Positions 49,483-61,422 of a DNA stretch of 64,000 nt are shown piece by piece. Position 1 is the first letter of the stretch, and each line of letters starts with the position of its first letter. The DNA lies in contig NW_021638299.1 in the NCBI RefSeq assembly GCF_900090045.1, positions 62,001 to 126,000 on the forward strand. Reading direction: 5' to 3'. Under the pieces are notes generated by a model. It ran no database searches and was not told where the DNA came from. It saw nothing but the letters and a program-made list of their open reading frames with translations. Position numbers and translations under genes: made by a program. This DNA comes from Plasmodium malariae (lineage: Eukaryota > Apicomplexa > Aconoidasida > Haemosporida > Plasmodiidae).

Positions 49483-52352
49483 TTTTTTTTTTTTTTTTTA
49501 AGTTTTTATATAATAAGGGTAATATAAAAATTATGCCTACGAAAGTATTAATGTTTCTGTTTATAATTCAGTATTATTATTTTTTATTTAAATTTTAAGA
49601 GATCTAATATTTTATCAAAACATAATATATTTTATTTATTCTTTAATTAAAAATAATTATTTTATATAAAGAAAATTTAAAGAAAATTAATAATTCAGGA
49701 AAATACATCAAAATAATATGTTTTTTACGCAAACTTTTTATACATAATATTATCAAAATAAATACTTCTTAATAACTCAAGCGATTTTAGTTCAACATAA
49801 TTTAACTTAAAAAAAATGTAATTGTAATATAGAATAATAATTGTTTAATTTAAAAGCATTATATAAGTGAACAATTTATATATATATTTTTTTATTTTCA
49901 TAGTTATTAATAAAATTTCTGTATTATTTTGTTAGTATAGGAAATTTGGTAAAATTTTAATAAAAAAATAGTAGCTTAAATTTTTGCAAAAAAATTCATA
50001 AAAAGAAAAAAAAAAAAAAATTAAATATATATCGTACATTTGGAATATTGTGGATTTTTTAAAATTTATTTAACAATATACAACATAATTCTTCTTAAAA
50101 ATATATAGATTAACAAGAAAAAGAAGAGTATTCATAATTTATGTAAACATGACGGAAAATTGAATGTGCAAATTTCGAAAATATATGAATTTAACAACTT
50201 GTTTAAAATTATAAACACAAAAAAATAATTTATCGATTAAATTTTATATATTCTCTTATTTATTATATATTAATAGATATCAATTGCAGTTCTATTTTTA
50301 CTAAAAATTTTTAAATAAAAAAAAAAAAAAAAATTATGCTTTCATATATAGTATACAATTATGTGTACAAGTAATACATAAAATTGTATTATTTAATATT
50401 ATGTATAAATGAAAATATATTAAAGCTAAAAATTGGTACAAATCAAAATATTTTTATTTCATAAATATCCTCCATATTTTGTTTAAAGAGAAGAAAAGAA
50501 TGTGTAATAAATTATAAATAGGAATAATATAAAAAAGATAAAAAAAAAAAAATAATAAAATAAAGGTAACAGTTTTAATGTACAAATAGGATTAAAGCAT
50601 ATACAGGAATTATAATTTTACAAAAAAAAAAAAAAAAAAAAGAAAAGATAAGATAAGAAAGTGTTCATATAAAATTACTAATTTTAAAAATGATTTGTGA
50701 ATTATTATTAGTGTGAGCTTTAAAAATAAGTATGTATTAAAGGATATCGTAGCACTTTGTTTTATATATATATATATATATGTATATTTTGTGTTACAGA
50801 ATAAATCTTTTTTAATATTTTATTTTGTTTTATCATATAAATTATTTATAAAATCCCCCAATATGGTACATAAAATATGAAGTGTATTTTCTAATTATGC
50901 CACCTTTATTATAAATCATGGAAATGAAATTTTTTAATTCGTTTCACAAGTTTCTACTTAACATAATGAATTGTAAATTGCAGCTGAAATAAATATCACA
51001 TATATTTTTTTATCATATATATATATACATAAAATAAAATAGGCGCAAGATATATCAGAAAATATATCTAAAAAAATAGTATATAATAATTGTATTGCCT
51101 ACGAATAATTAGTTTAATAAAAAAAAAAAAAAAAAGACCCATCCACAGATATTTGAAAAAAAAATTGTTCATATAAAAAATTTTTTATCCAAACATTGTT
51201 TTGTATATATTATTATTTAAATAAAATTAATTTTATTTTATCATTTTTCTTAAAAACTTGTCCATAAACATATATATGTGGTTTTCCATTTAAAACGTTT
51301 TGAAGTACTTCTGTTTTAAATTGTGCTGGAGTAGTACAGTTAAAAAACTACAAGATATTTATGATGTTTATATATACATATGTGCATATATATGTATGAA
51401 AAACTTATATGGAGTATATACATTATATATTTCAAATAATAAACTACTTCATAATATATTTTTTGTAAGCGTGTTTGAACGTGCATTTGAAAATATTTTT
51501 TTTATAATGTCTGTATTGCTTTTCATCAATTTACTAGAAATTGTAGATATATTTGAGCATTATTTAATCATAATAATAGTAATAACAATAATAATTACAA
51601 TAGTAATAATAATAATTTTGTCCTTTTATATTTACTAATTGTGCATAAATAAGGTAATCTATAATATTATGATATATAGTAGTTTGCGGTTATAGTATTA
51701 TTACAGGTAAAATTTGAACATAAAATATTTAAATTTACTGTTGCTTTAATATAATACATTTTATCTTCATATGTATGAAATACAAATAATTTAAAGAACG
51801 TTTACAAAATATTTTACACAGATTATATTATAAAATTTTATTAGTCATAATATATTATATTATATATTGGTATTAGATAATATATTAAAAGCCTGAAAGT
51901 TGAGCACAGTTCATCAATAAGTCAGTCGACCAGTCAGTGAATGATTCATTTGCTTACATAATTTTAGGGTAACTTCCTTTTTCTGAAAGGTATGACTGTT
52001 TATTTATTTTTATGGCATACACATATAATGTATGTATAAATGATTTTCAAAAAAGAAAATTACTGAAAACAAATAATATTTTCGACACAATTATGTAAGT
52101 ATGAATAATTAAAACAAATAAAAGTAATGTATGTAATATATATTGAATACTTTAATTAGACTATATATAAAATTATATAACAAATTATTTTTTAAGATAA
52201 AATATTGAAAATAATATAATTCGAGTATTTTTTTTACACACATGCATAATATAATACATGCAACGTACACTATAGAATGCATGAAATTGTGAGAATAATC
52301 TATTATCTTATTCAAAATTTATGAATTATGTGTGTACTTTTTATCGTATAAG
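49483..52352. other. Inter-unit spacer, tandem units 1 to 2
   Basis: Non-coding, extremely A+T rich, with poly-A/T (about 49485-49501, 50015-50029, 50314-50333, 50621-50641, 51121-51135). The 112-codon plus-strand frame at 51300-51638 is mostly simple TAATAATAG and TATA sequence that recurs in other units with altered frames, so it is not a gene. A CAGTCGACCAGTCAGTGA patch is at about 51920-51940. Confidence 0.6.
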
Positions 52353-53187
52353 TTAAAAATATTTCTCCTTTATATTTCCTTTTAAATTATATTTTTTTCC
52401 ATTGCTACTTCCTTTTAAATAACATTTTACCAATTTTTTCACAGTGTATATAAGTGCTACTGTAAAAACTATAAAAAGTATCACTACACGTAAATATGTT
52501 TCTGTAAAGTACGAAAAACTTACTATAAAGTACACAAAAGCTGCAAGAGATGGAGCAATAACTTTTTAAATGTGCTTAGCTGCAGATGAACAATTATTTG
52601 AACCACTCATAAATTCATTATCATTAATGTAAAGCGCATTCATTACACTTTCCTCATACTTTTTATCAAATTTCTTTAAAGGTTTACCAGTAGAATTTAG
52701 TAGCGATTTTTTATTTTTTCCTTTATATATATTTTTTTCTGCTTGATCATGTAACCTTTCAAAACTATTATAACTGTTATCATGAACATAATAATAACTA
52801 TCAAATATATTATAGTCAGATTCTGTTTCCAATATTCTACTCTTTAATGACGAATTTTCATTTCCTTCTCTGAATAATATTCTCTTAATTTTTGTGTCTA
52901 AATGGTAATTATCGATGCTTTGATTATCCAATAATGAACGAAAAGTTTTTGACTAAATATTAAGAAAAATGTAGAAGATTAAAAAAAAAAAAAATTATTT
53001 ACTTTATATACTAATGTAATTCTTATTTTATTTAAAAAAAAAAAAAAAATGCATAACAAAATATTAGGAGAAATATTAAATTTAATTTTTATATTACCTG
53101 ATCGAAATATTACCATGTCCATACTAAAAGGGTAAATGTAAAAAATTTAATAGAAAACGATTTATTATTGAATTTTCCTACAATCAT
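52353..53187 (-). pseudogene. Exported protein, small tandem family, copy 2 (two nonsense codons)
   Basis: Exon 1 is 53187-53098 (30 codons, MIVGKFNNKS...) but reads LVWTW, stop, YFDQ: the Lys/Gln codon of other copies is TAA. Donor GTAATA and the phase are conserved. Exon 2 is 52952-52353 after TTTTAG-like ATTTAG, with a second in-frame TAA at 52566-52568 just before the first hydrophobic segment (SAAKHI, stop, KVIAPSL). Otherwise it aligns along its length with copies 1 and 4, including RILET at the export site and the KKSLLNSTGKPLKKFDKKYEE type helix. Two stops, one in each exon, with no frameshift, suggest loss by point mutation. Confidence 0.82.
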
Positions 53188-54977
53188 TTTTTTTTTTTTT
53201 TTTTTTTTTGAAAGTTGCTATATTATTAATGTAATAAAAAGAATTTTGTTTATAAAAGTTTTTCTTTAAAATTCAGTAGTAATATTGTTTATGTATATAA
53301 TTTAAAGAGCTCAAAAAAAGTTTTATCAAAATTTAAAATAGTTTTTATTGTTTAATTTTAAATATAAAATTATTTTATATAAGTTAAAGTAATAACCCAG
53401 TATATGTATTAAAAGATAATGTTTTTATGCAAACATTTTATAGAACAATACTAACAAAACACATACTCCCTTGCATTTTTATATGACGTGGTTTTAGTTC
53501 AATATAATTTAACTTCAAAAAAAAAAAAAAAATTATATTATCAATATAATAATTGTATAATTTAAACACATTATTAACATTTTATTTATATATATTTTGT
53601 ATTTACATAATTAGTATTAAATTTTGACTTTATTTTTTTAGACATACGAATTTGTATAAAATTTAAATAAAAAAATATTACCTTAAAAATTTCCATAATA
53701 TATTATGAAAAAATAGGGAAAAAATGAAAAAACTTAATTTATTTATTATAACAAAAACAATATCGACTTTTTATAATTTATTATCGTTATGTATGTATTT
53801 TAAAAAAAAAAAAAATATTATATGTTAACAATGAGAAAACGAATTTATAGAACATGTATTATGCATGATTTAAAATCCTAATAATGAACTTGCATTAAAT
53901 AAATATAGCAATACCATATCTTTAAAATTGTTAATAATGAATGTTTACAATAAGATATAGATTAAATTTTTTTTTTTATGTTCTTGTTTATAGTTTATTA
54001 ATACGTATAATTAATTCTAGCTGTATCTTTTTTAACAGCATTTAAATAAGAATATGCTCTCATAAATATGTCTTATGCACTTAGGTAAGAAGTAATATGC
54101 ATAATATTATATTAATTAAAATTATTTATAATATTAAAAAAAATACATGAAAACTATAAATTAGAACAGGATAAAATATTTTTATTTTGAAAATAAATTA
54201 TTCATATTTTGTTCTAAGTAAAAACAAGAAAAAGCAACTAACAATTTATGAATAGTTCGTAATATAATAAAGATGAAATAAAGAAAAAATCTAATAAAAA
54301 TATATTTTATTTTGAAAATAGATTTATCCAAGTTTAAGAATTATAATATGACAACAAAAAAAAAAAAAAAAAAAAAATGAATATTAAAAGAAATCCTAAT
54401 ATGTCATATATATATTATATATTACGGAAATTTATTTTTTTTAATATTTCATTTTGTTTTATTATATAAATCACATTTCAAATTCCCAAAAAGGTATATA
54501 ACTATGAAAAGTATTTTTATATAGTACAACCACATAAATAAATATATAAATAAATATATATATATATATATAATATATTTGTTTTTTTGCTATTTCTTAG
54601 ATAATGCTAAATTGTAATTTATTATTTTATTTAATGCATAATTTACATAGTCTTACATTAAATGTATAATTTTCAAGGAACTATATGTTTTTTAAAGATT
54701 TTCTGCTCATATGCATTTATCAGATTTATCTTTTTTTATAATTACATTAACATATACTTGAATATATCGACTAAATATATCATTTATCTTAATTATTCTT
54801 TTTGTATCTTATAACGTCAAATTGTTCTGTTTGATTAGGTGCCTTATAATTTATTATAATTGATTAATCAATAATTTATTATTAGCACATATGTTAGGAA
54901 ATATATTAAAAAAAAGTAAATAAAAATAGTGGAACTTCGACATGTAACAATGAGAATATATATTCATATATATGTAC

Positions 54978-55044
<67 letters not shown>

Positions 55045-56010
55045 AAAAACTTATATACATTAAATATTTCAAAATATAGATTCTTTCATCTTATTTTTTT
55101 TTACGAAGATACTTGAACATATATTAGAAGATATTATTTTACACTGACTATAATCCTTTTAATCAATTTGTAAAAAATTGTGAAGTATTTGAGCATTATT
55201 TAATTATAATAATAGTAATAACAATAATATTTTACCATAGTAATGATAATATTAATTTTGTATATTTATATTTAATAATTGTACGTAAATATGGTAACCT
55301 ATAATATTATGATATATAGTACTGTGTATTAATGATATGATTACGGGTACATTATGAGAATGAAATTTTAAAATTTACTGTTTCTTCAATATAATACATT
55401 TTATCTTCTTACGTACGAAATACAAATAGGATATAAATGTTTACAAATAATTTAGACAAATTCCATTATCAACTTTTATTAGTTCTAACATAATATATTA
55501 TATTATGTTATATTATATATTAGTATTATATTACATAATATATTAAAGGATTATAAATTAAGCACAATCAATCAATCGGTGAACGATATATTTGCTTATA
55601 TATTTTTAAGGAACCTATTTTTTTTTTTAAAGGTATGATATTTATTTATTTTCGTGGGATACAGATATAATGTATGTATAAATAATTTAAAAAAAAAAAA
55701 ATAATTGTTCAAAAAGAATTATTTTTTCGTCAAAATTATTTAAATATAAATAATTTGAGGAAACAAAAATAATGTATATAATATACTTTGAATTCGTAAA
55801 TTAGGTGATATATAAAATCATACGACAAATTATTTTTTAGGACAAAATAATGAAAAAAAAAAGAATTCAAGTATTATTTTTATACTTACATAATATACAC
55901 TACAGAATAAATGAATTTTTAACAAAATTCCATTATCTTATTCAAAATATACGAATTGATGAGTGTTACCTTTATCACATCAGTTAAAAATATTTTTTCT
56001 CTAGCCTTTT
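53188..56010. other. Inter-unit spacer, tandem units 2 to 3
   Basis: Non-coding, with poly-T (about 53189-53209), poly-A, and a TA array of about 58 bases (about 54977-55034). Block 54590-54910 is related to 59020-59380 and 63610-63950. The TAATAATAG block at about 55195-55250 is short here. No coding frame was found. Confidence 0.6.
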
Positions 56011-56818
56011 TTATAACATATATTTTTTTTCATTGCTAAGGGTTTTAATATAACATTTTGCTATTTTTTTTAGAGTATAAACAACTGTAAATATAAAAAC
56101 CATAAATGATATCACTAAAAGGATAGGTATTGATGAAAAATATATACAACTTGTAATGAAGTATACAAGTACTGCAAGTACAGGAGAAATAACTTTAAAA
56201 ATATTACTAGCTACAGATGAAAAGTCATTTGAAACGCTTATAAATCCTATATTATTACTGAAAAACGCATCCATTACATCTTCCTCATACTGTTTATCAT
56301 ATTTCTTAAGAGTTTTTACTATAGAATTTAATAGAGATTTTTTATTTTTTTTTTTATATATGTATATTCCTTCACGTTTATATAACTCTTTAAAATCGTT
56401 ATAATTATTAGTATAATCATCATAATAATTAACATATGGTCTATAATAATATTCTGTTTCCAATATTTTACCATTTAATAACGAATTTTCATTTGATTCT
56501 CCGCGTAATATTTTCATAATTCTTTTGTCTAAATGGTAATTATCATTATTTTGATTACCTAATGATGAACCAAAGGCAGTTGATTAAAAATTAAGAAAAA
56601 TGTAGAAGATTAAAAAAAAAAAAAAAATTATTTACTTCAAACATTAATATATTTCATATTTTATTTAAAAAGAAATATAATACATAATAACAAAGAATTA
56701 AGAAAAATATTAACTTTAATATTTATATTACCTGATCGAAAAATTGCCACGTCCATACTAAAAGGGTAAATGTAAAATATTTAAAAAATAAGTTTTTGTT
56801 ATTTGATTTTTCTACCAT
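56011..56818 (-). pseudogene. Exported protein, small tandem family, copy 3 (splice acceptor and PEXEL lost)
   Basis: Exon 1 is 56818-56732 (29 codons, MVEKSNNKNL... TLLVWTWQFFDQ), donor GTAATA. The exon 2 region is 56583-56011, 190 codons open. The acceptor that is TTTAG in copies 1, 2 and 4 reads TTTAA here (G to A at 56584), leaving an in-frame stop and no usable AG in phase nearby. The export motif is KILET, so the PEXEL arginine is replaced by lysine. The C-terminus ends nine residues early, because an isoleucine codon seen in copy 4 is TAA here while the downstream frame remains recognisable. The two hydrophobic segments are intact. Together these indicate a non-expressed or non-exported copy, though a cryptic acceptor cannot be excluded. 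Confidence 0.72.
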
Positions 56819-58023
56819 TATTTTATTATTTTTTTTTTTTTTAAAGTTAATTTTTAATAAATGTAATAAAAAAAATATGTCTACAAAATAATTTGATCAA
56901 CATTCCATAGTATAATTTTTTATTTATATTCTAAGAGCTATAACGTTTTATTAAAATATAAGGTATTATACATATATTTTAATAAAAATTATTATTTTAT
57001 ATAAGAACAAGTAATAATAAGTGAATTTACATTAAATAAAAATCTTTTACATAAGCGTTTTACACATCAATATTAACAAAAGGTATACTTTTAATAACTG
57101 ACCTGATTTTAGTGCAACATAATATAACATAAAAAAAAAATATAATTACAACAAATAATAATTGTATAATTTAAAAGCAATACGTATATCAACAATATAT
57201 ATGTATATGTATTTTTCATTTACATAATTATTAATAAATTTTTCTCATCATTTTATTAGGTGTTTATGAATTCGGTAAAATTTAAATAAAAAAAGAGTAG
57301 CTTAAAAATTTGAATAAAAATCTATGGATAAAAAAGAAGAACGAAAAGAAAAACATAATTCATATAGGAATAGAGTACAAATGTTGTATAATTTATAATG
57401 CTTACTTGATAAGTTACAATTTAATTCTTTTTAAAAATATATATATTATCAATTAGAAAAATAATGTATGCAACATATACACGTGATAGAAAGATGTATG
57501 CATGAACATTGAACATACATGAATTTATTAATATATTTAAAATTTTAAACACAGAATAATAATTTATAGATTAAATTTTATGTACACGCTTATTTATTAT
57601 ATACTAATATATATTAATTGCAGTTTTATTTTTATCAGAATTTTTTAAAAAAGAGTATCCACTTATGTATTGCATACACCTAATTATACAGTGATATATA
57701 TTATTCTATTGATATTCTGTAATAATAAAAATACATTAAAACTAAAAATTAAAATACGGTAAAGTATTTTTATTTTAAAAATACCCTATTTTGTTCTAAC
57801 AGTAGAAAATAAGCAATAAAATATTAATAGGAATAATAAAGATGAAAAAAAAATAAAAATAACAATTTTATTCTGTGAATCGAATTAAGACATCATGAAA
57901 TTAAATTAAAAAAAAAAAGGAATAAGTGCAAATAAAATTACTATTTTTAAAACTATTGTATTAAAATATTTTAAGGATATTCCTTAAAAATCATTTAATA
58001 TTAAAGGAAATCCTGACAAAATG

Positions 58024-58074
<51 letters not shown>

Positions 58075-58971
58075 GTATTGTGGTTATTTATCTTTTTTAA
58101 TATATTATTTGGTTTTATTTTATAAATTAATTATAAAATTTATTGAATTGGTACGAAATATGAGGAGTATTCTTTTATAATATCATGTATGTATACATAT
58201 ATATATATAAGTTAAAAATATGAGAATTAATTTTTTATTTTATTTCACAAGTTCCATCTTTCATAGTGGATTATAAAAATAACACATATATTTAAAACAA
58301 CTATATATAAAAAATAAAACAGGTACAAATAGAAATTAAAATGTTTTTAACAAAATAGCATATATAACAAAAATATTGTTTATGGATATCTATTTTGATA
58401 AGAAAAAAAAAAATATCCATCCGTAAATATTTGAAAAAAAAAATTAACTATTTAAAATTTTATATCCAAATATTGATTTGGTAAATTATCATTTAAATAA
58501 AGTTAATTTTATTTTATCATTCTGTTTGAATACTTGTCCTTAAAAGTATATATACGTCTTCGCATTAAAAAAGTTTTGAAGTTCTGCTTCATATTGTGAT
58601 TGAATAGTACATTTTAATAAGTACGAGATTTTTATGATATACATATATATGTATATATATAATAATCTTTGTTATTAGTTTATAAATAAATGATACTTTT
58701 GTATTTTTTTTTAAACTATTTTCTAAAGGCAGTTTTATCATTATCTATGATTGAAGTTTGGGGAATATTTGGATTTTCATTTTTGATTTTCAGAAATAAC
58801 GGTTCATTTAAAGCATACGTTTATTTATTTTACTTAAGAGAAGGATATATAACTAAGGAAATGTTTCCGTTTTGTAAATTCTTTTAACTATATATATGTT
58901 TCAAATTTAAAGGTATTTTCATAGGCTTATCAATTTAATCATTGAAATAATTTATATATACACACATATCT

Positions 58972-59002
<31 letters not shown>

Positions 59003-60584
59003 TATATTTGTTATTTTTTTAGTACAGCTAGATTATAATTTATTATAATATTTAATGAATAGTTTATATAAACATATATTAAATATATTATTTTCACGGT
59101 ACGATGCGTTTTTGAAAAAATTTCTGTTTATTAGAATTATTGGCATTACGATTTTTCAAATAAAATAGTTTTCTAACTATGTTTACAATATATATATGAA
59201 TATCTCAACTGATCTACTCCACTTATCGAAGGTGTTCTTTTAATTTTTTATAATATCATATTGCTGTTTTTATTATGTGAATTTCGATTTATTTTAATTG
59301 ATAAACTATGAATTTATTATTAGTGCATATATTGAGAAATTTATATAAAAAAAAATAAAATATAAGTGCTGGAATCTTAGTATTTAACCTTGAGTATATA
59401 TATGTATGAAAAATTGATAAACAGTATATACACCAAATACTTCATTATAAGGACACTATCTTGCTATTTTTTTTGATAAAGATGTTTGAACATACATTTG
59501 CATATGTTTACTTCCCGTAACCGTAATATTTTTCAGCATTTAATTAAAAAATGCGATATATTTGAGAATTGTTTAATAATAATAGTAATAGTATTAATAA
59601 TAATAGTAATAGTAATAGTATTAATAATAATAGTAATAGTAATAGTATTAATAATAATAGTAACAGTATTAATAATAATAGTAATAGTATTAATAATAAT
59701 AGTAATAGTATTAATAATAATATTAATAGTATTAATAATAATAGTAACAGTATTAATAATAATAGTAATAGTATTAATAATAATAATAATAATAGTAATA
59801 ATAATAATAATAGTAATAATAATAATAATAATAGTAATGATAATAATTTTGTCCTTTTAGATTTGCTAAATTTGAAAAAATATTATAATCATTAAAAATA
59901 TGATCAATAGTACTATAAGGTTCTAGTATTATTACGCGTGAATAGTAAACATAAAATATGTAAATTTAATGTTTTATTAATATAATACGTTATATCATCA
60001 TACGTATGAAAAACAAATAAGATATGGAATAATTACAGACAGTCTAAAAAAATTCTAATATAAAATTTTATTAGTTTTATTATACGATAGTATATTATAT
60101 TATGTATTTGTATTATATTTCAAAATACACTGAAAATCGAAAAGTTGAGTACAATCAATCAATTATTTATTGAATGTTCCATTAGTTTATTTATTTTTAA
60201 GGAATGTATCCTTTTTTAAAGGTATTATGTTGATTTATTTTAGTGGAATACCTATACAATGCATGGGTATATTGTTTAAAAAAAAAAATAATTGTTCAAA
60301 AACAATCATTTTCTCATGACAATTATTTATGTAGGAATAATTTGAATATATAAAAATAATGTATTCAAATATATTTTGAATACTTAAATTAGGCTGCATA
60401 TAAAATCATAGAATAATTCACTTTTTAAGATAAAATATTGAAAAATATATAATTCGAGTATTTTTTTTATACACACAAAATATAATTCATATAACATATG
60501 CTAAAGAATAAATGAAGTTTTCAGAAAATTTTATGATCTTATTCAAAATTTATGAAATAGTGAGTGTTATTTTTATCGCATAAG
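56819..60584. other. Inter-unit spacer, tandem units 3 to 4 (longest spacer)
   Basis: Non-coding. It contains a TA array of about 40 bases (about 58030-58070), a TATCTA array (about 58967-58990) and the block 58520-58950 shared with 63150-63560. The 65-codon frame at 58690-58887 falls in that shared block, but the copy at 63320 onward is frameshifted, so it is not called a gene. The trinucleotide array near 59570 is listed separately. Confidence 0.6.
59568..59845. repeat. (TAATAATAATAG)n trinucleotide-based array
   Basis: About 280 bases of AATAATAGTAATAGTATT units built on TAA/TAG/ATT triplets, expanded relative to the homologous short stretches at about 51565-51620 and 55197-55255. It is open in two frames only because of the repeat. 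Confidence 0.9.
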
Positions 60585-61422
60585 TTAAAAATATTCCTTC
60601 TCTAGCCTTTTTATTAACATATATTTTTTTTCATCGCTTAGTCCTTTAACATAACATTTGGCTATTTTTTTCAGAGTATATACTACTGTTACTATAAAAA
60701 ATAAAAGTGGTATCACTATACAAAAAAATGGCGATGAAAATAACTGACTACTTAGAATAAAGTACATAAACCCTACTAGAATTGGAGTAATAACTTTAAA
60801 AAAATTCTTAGCAACATATAAAAAATTATCTTTGCCTCTTAAAAATTCTTTATCATTTCTGAAAAATGTATTCATTACATATTTCTCATACTGTTTGTCA
60901 TATTTCGTAAAACCTGTAACAGTAGATTTTAATAATGATTTTTTATTTCCTCTCCTATATAAATTTATTCTTGCCTGATTATATAACGCTTCAAAATCAA
61001 TATAATCGCTATCAAAATTATCATAATTATAATTATATAGACTAAAATCATCTTCTGATGCTAATATTCTACCTTTTAATGATGAATTTACATTTCTCTC
61101 TATACGTAATGATCTTATAATATTTGTATCTAAATGGCAGCCATTGTTACACTGATTATCTAATGATGAACCAAAGACAGTTAACTAAAAATTAAGAATA
61201 TTTAAAAGACTTAAAAGGAAAAAATTATGTACTTTATATATTAATATAGTTCTTGTTCTATTGAAAAAGAAAAAAAATTATACATAATAACTAAAAAATT
61301 AAGGAAATTATTAACTTGAATTTTCATATTACCTGATCAAAATATTGCCACGTACATACTGAAAGAGTAAATGTAAAATAATTAAAAAAAAAGTTTTTAT
61401 TATTTAATTTTTCGACTATCAT
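60585..61422 (-). CDS. Plasmodium exported protein, small tandem family, copy 4 (Pv-fam-d-like, intact)
   Basis: Exon 1 is 61422-61333 (30 codons, MIVEKLNNKN... FTLSVCTWQYFDQ), donor GTAATA. The intron is 148 bases. Exon 2 is 61184-60585 after TTTTAG; phase 0. I checked every codon from 61184 to 60876 and found no stop; the product is 229 residues. RILAS followed by Glu lies at residues 69-73, the same position as in copy 1: Arg and Leu are kept and the acidic residue is one place late. Then a Tyr/Asn/Asp-rich stretch, a basic RRGNKKSLLKS...FTKYDKQYEK helix and two C-terminal hydrophobic segments (TPILVGFMYFILSS; IPLLFFIVTVVYTL), ending in a lysine-rich tail. A naive scan starting at Met sees only the last 96 residues. 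It is probably exported; no function is known. Confidence 0.8.

Noticed and set aside
58690..58887. 65-codon hydrophobic plus-strand frame as a small gene
   Set aside because: The homologous block near 63320-63500 is frameshifted and has stops, so the frame is not conserved.
59486..59895. Ile/Val-rich or Asn/Ser-rich frames over the TAATAATAG array
   Set aside because: They arise wholly from a trinucleotide repeat that is short in the other tandem units.
43675..61422. Assignment of the minus-strand genes to fam-l, fam-m, STP1, SURFIN or pir
   Set aside because: The early RILxx motif, the LLxSxxKxLKKYDKxYE helix and the tight C-terminal hydrophobic pair do not match what I know of those families; a Pv-fam-d-like label fits better but stays tentative.
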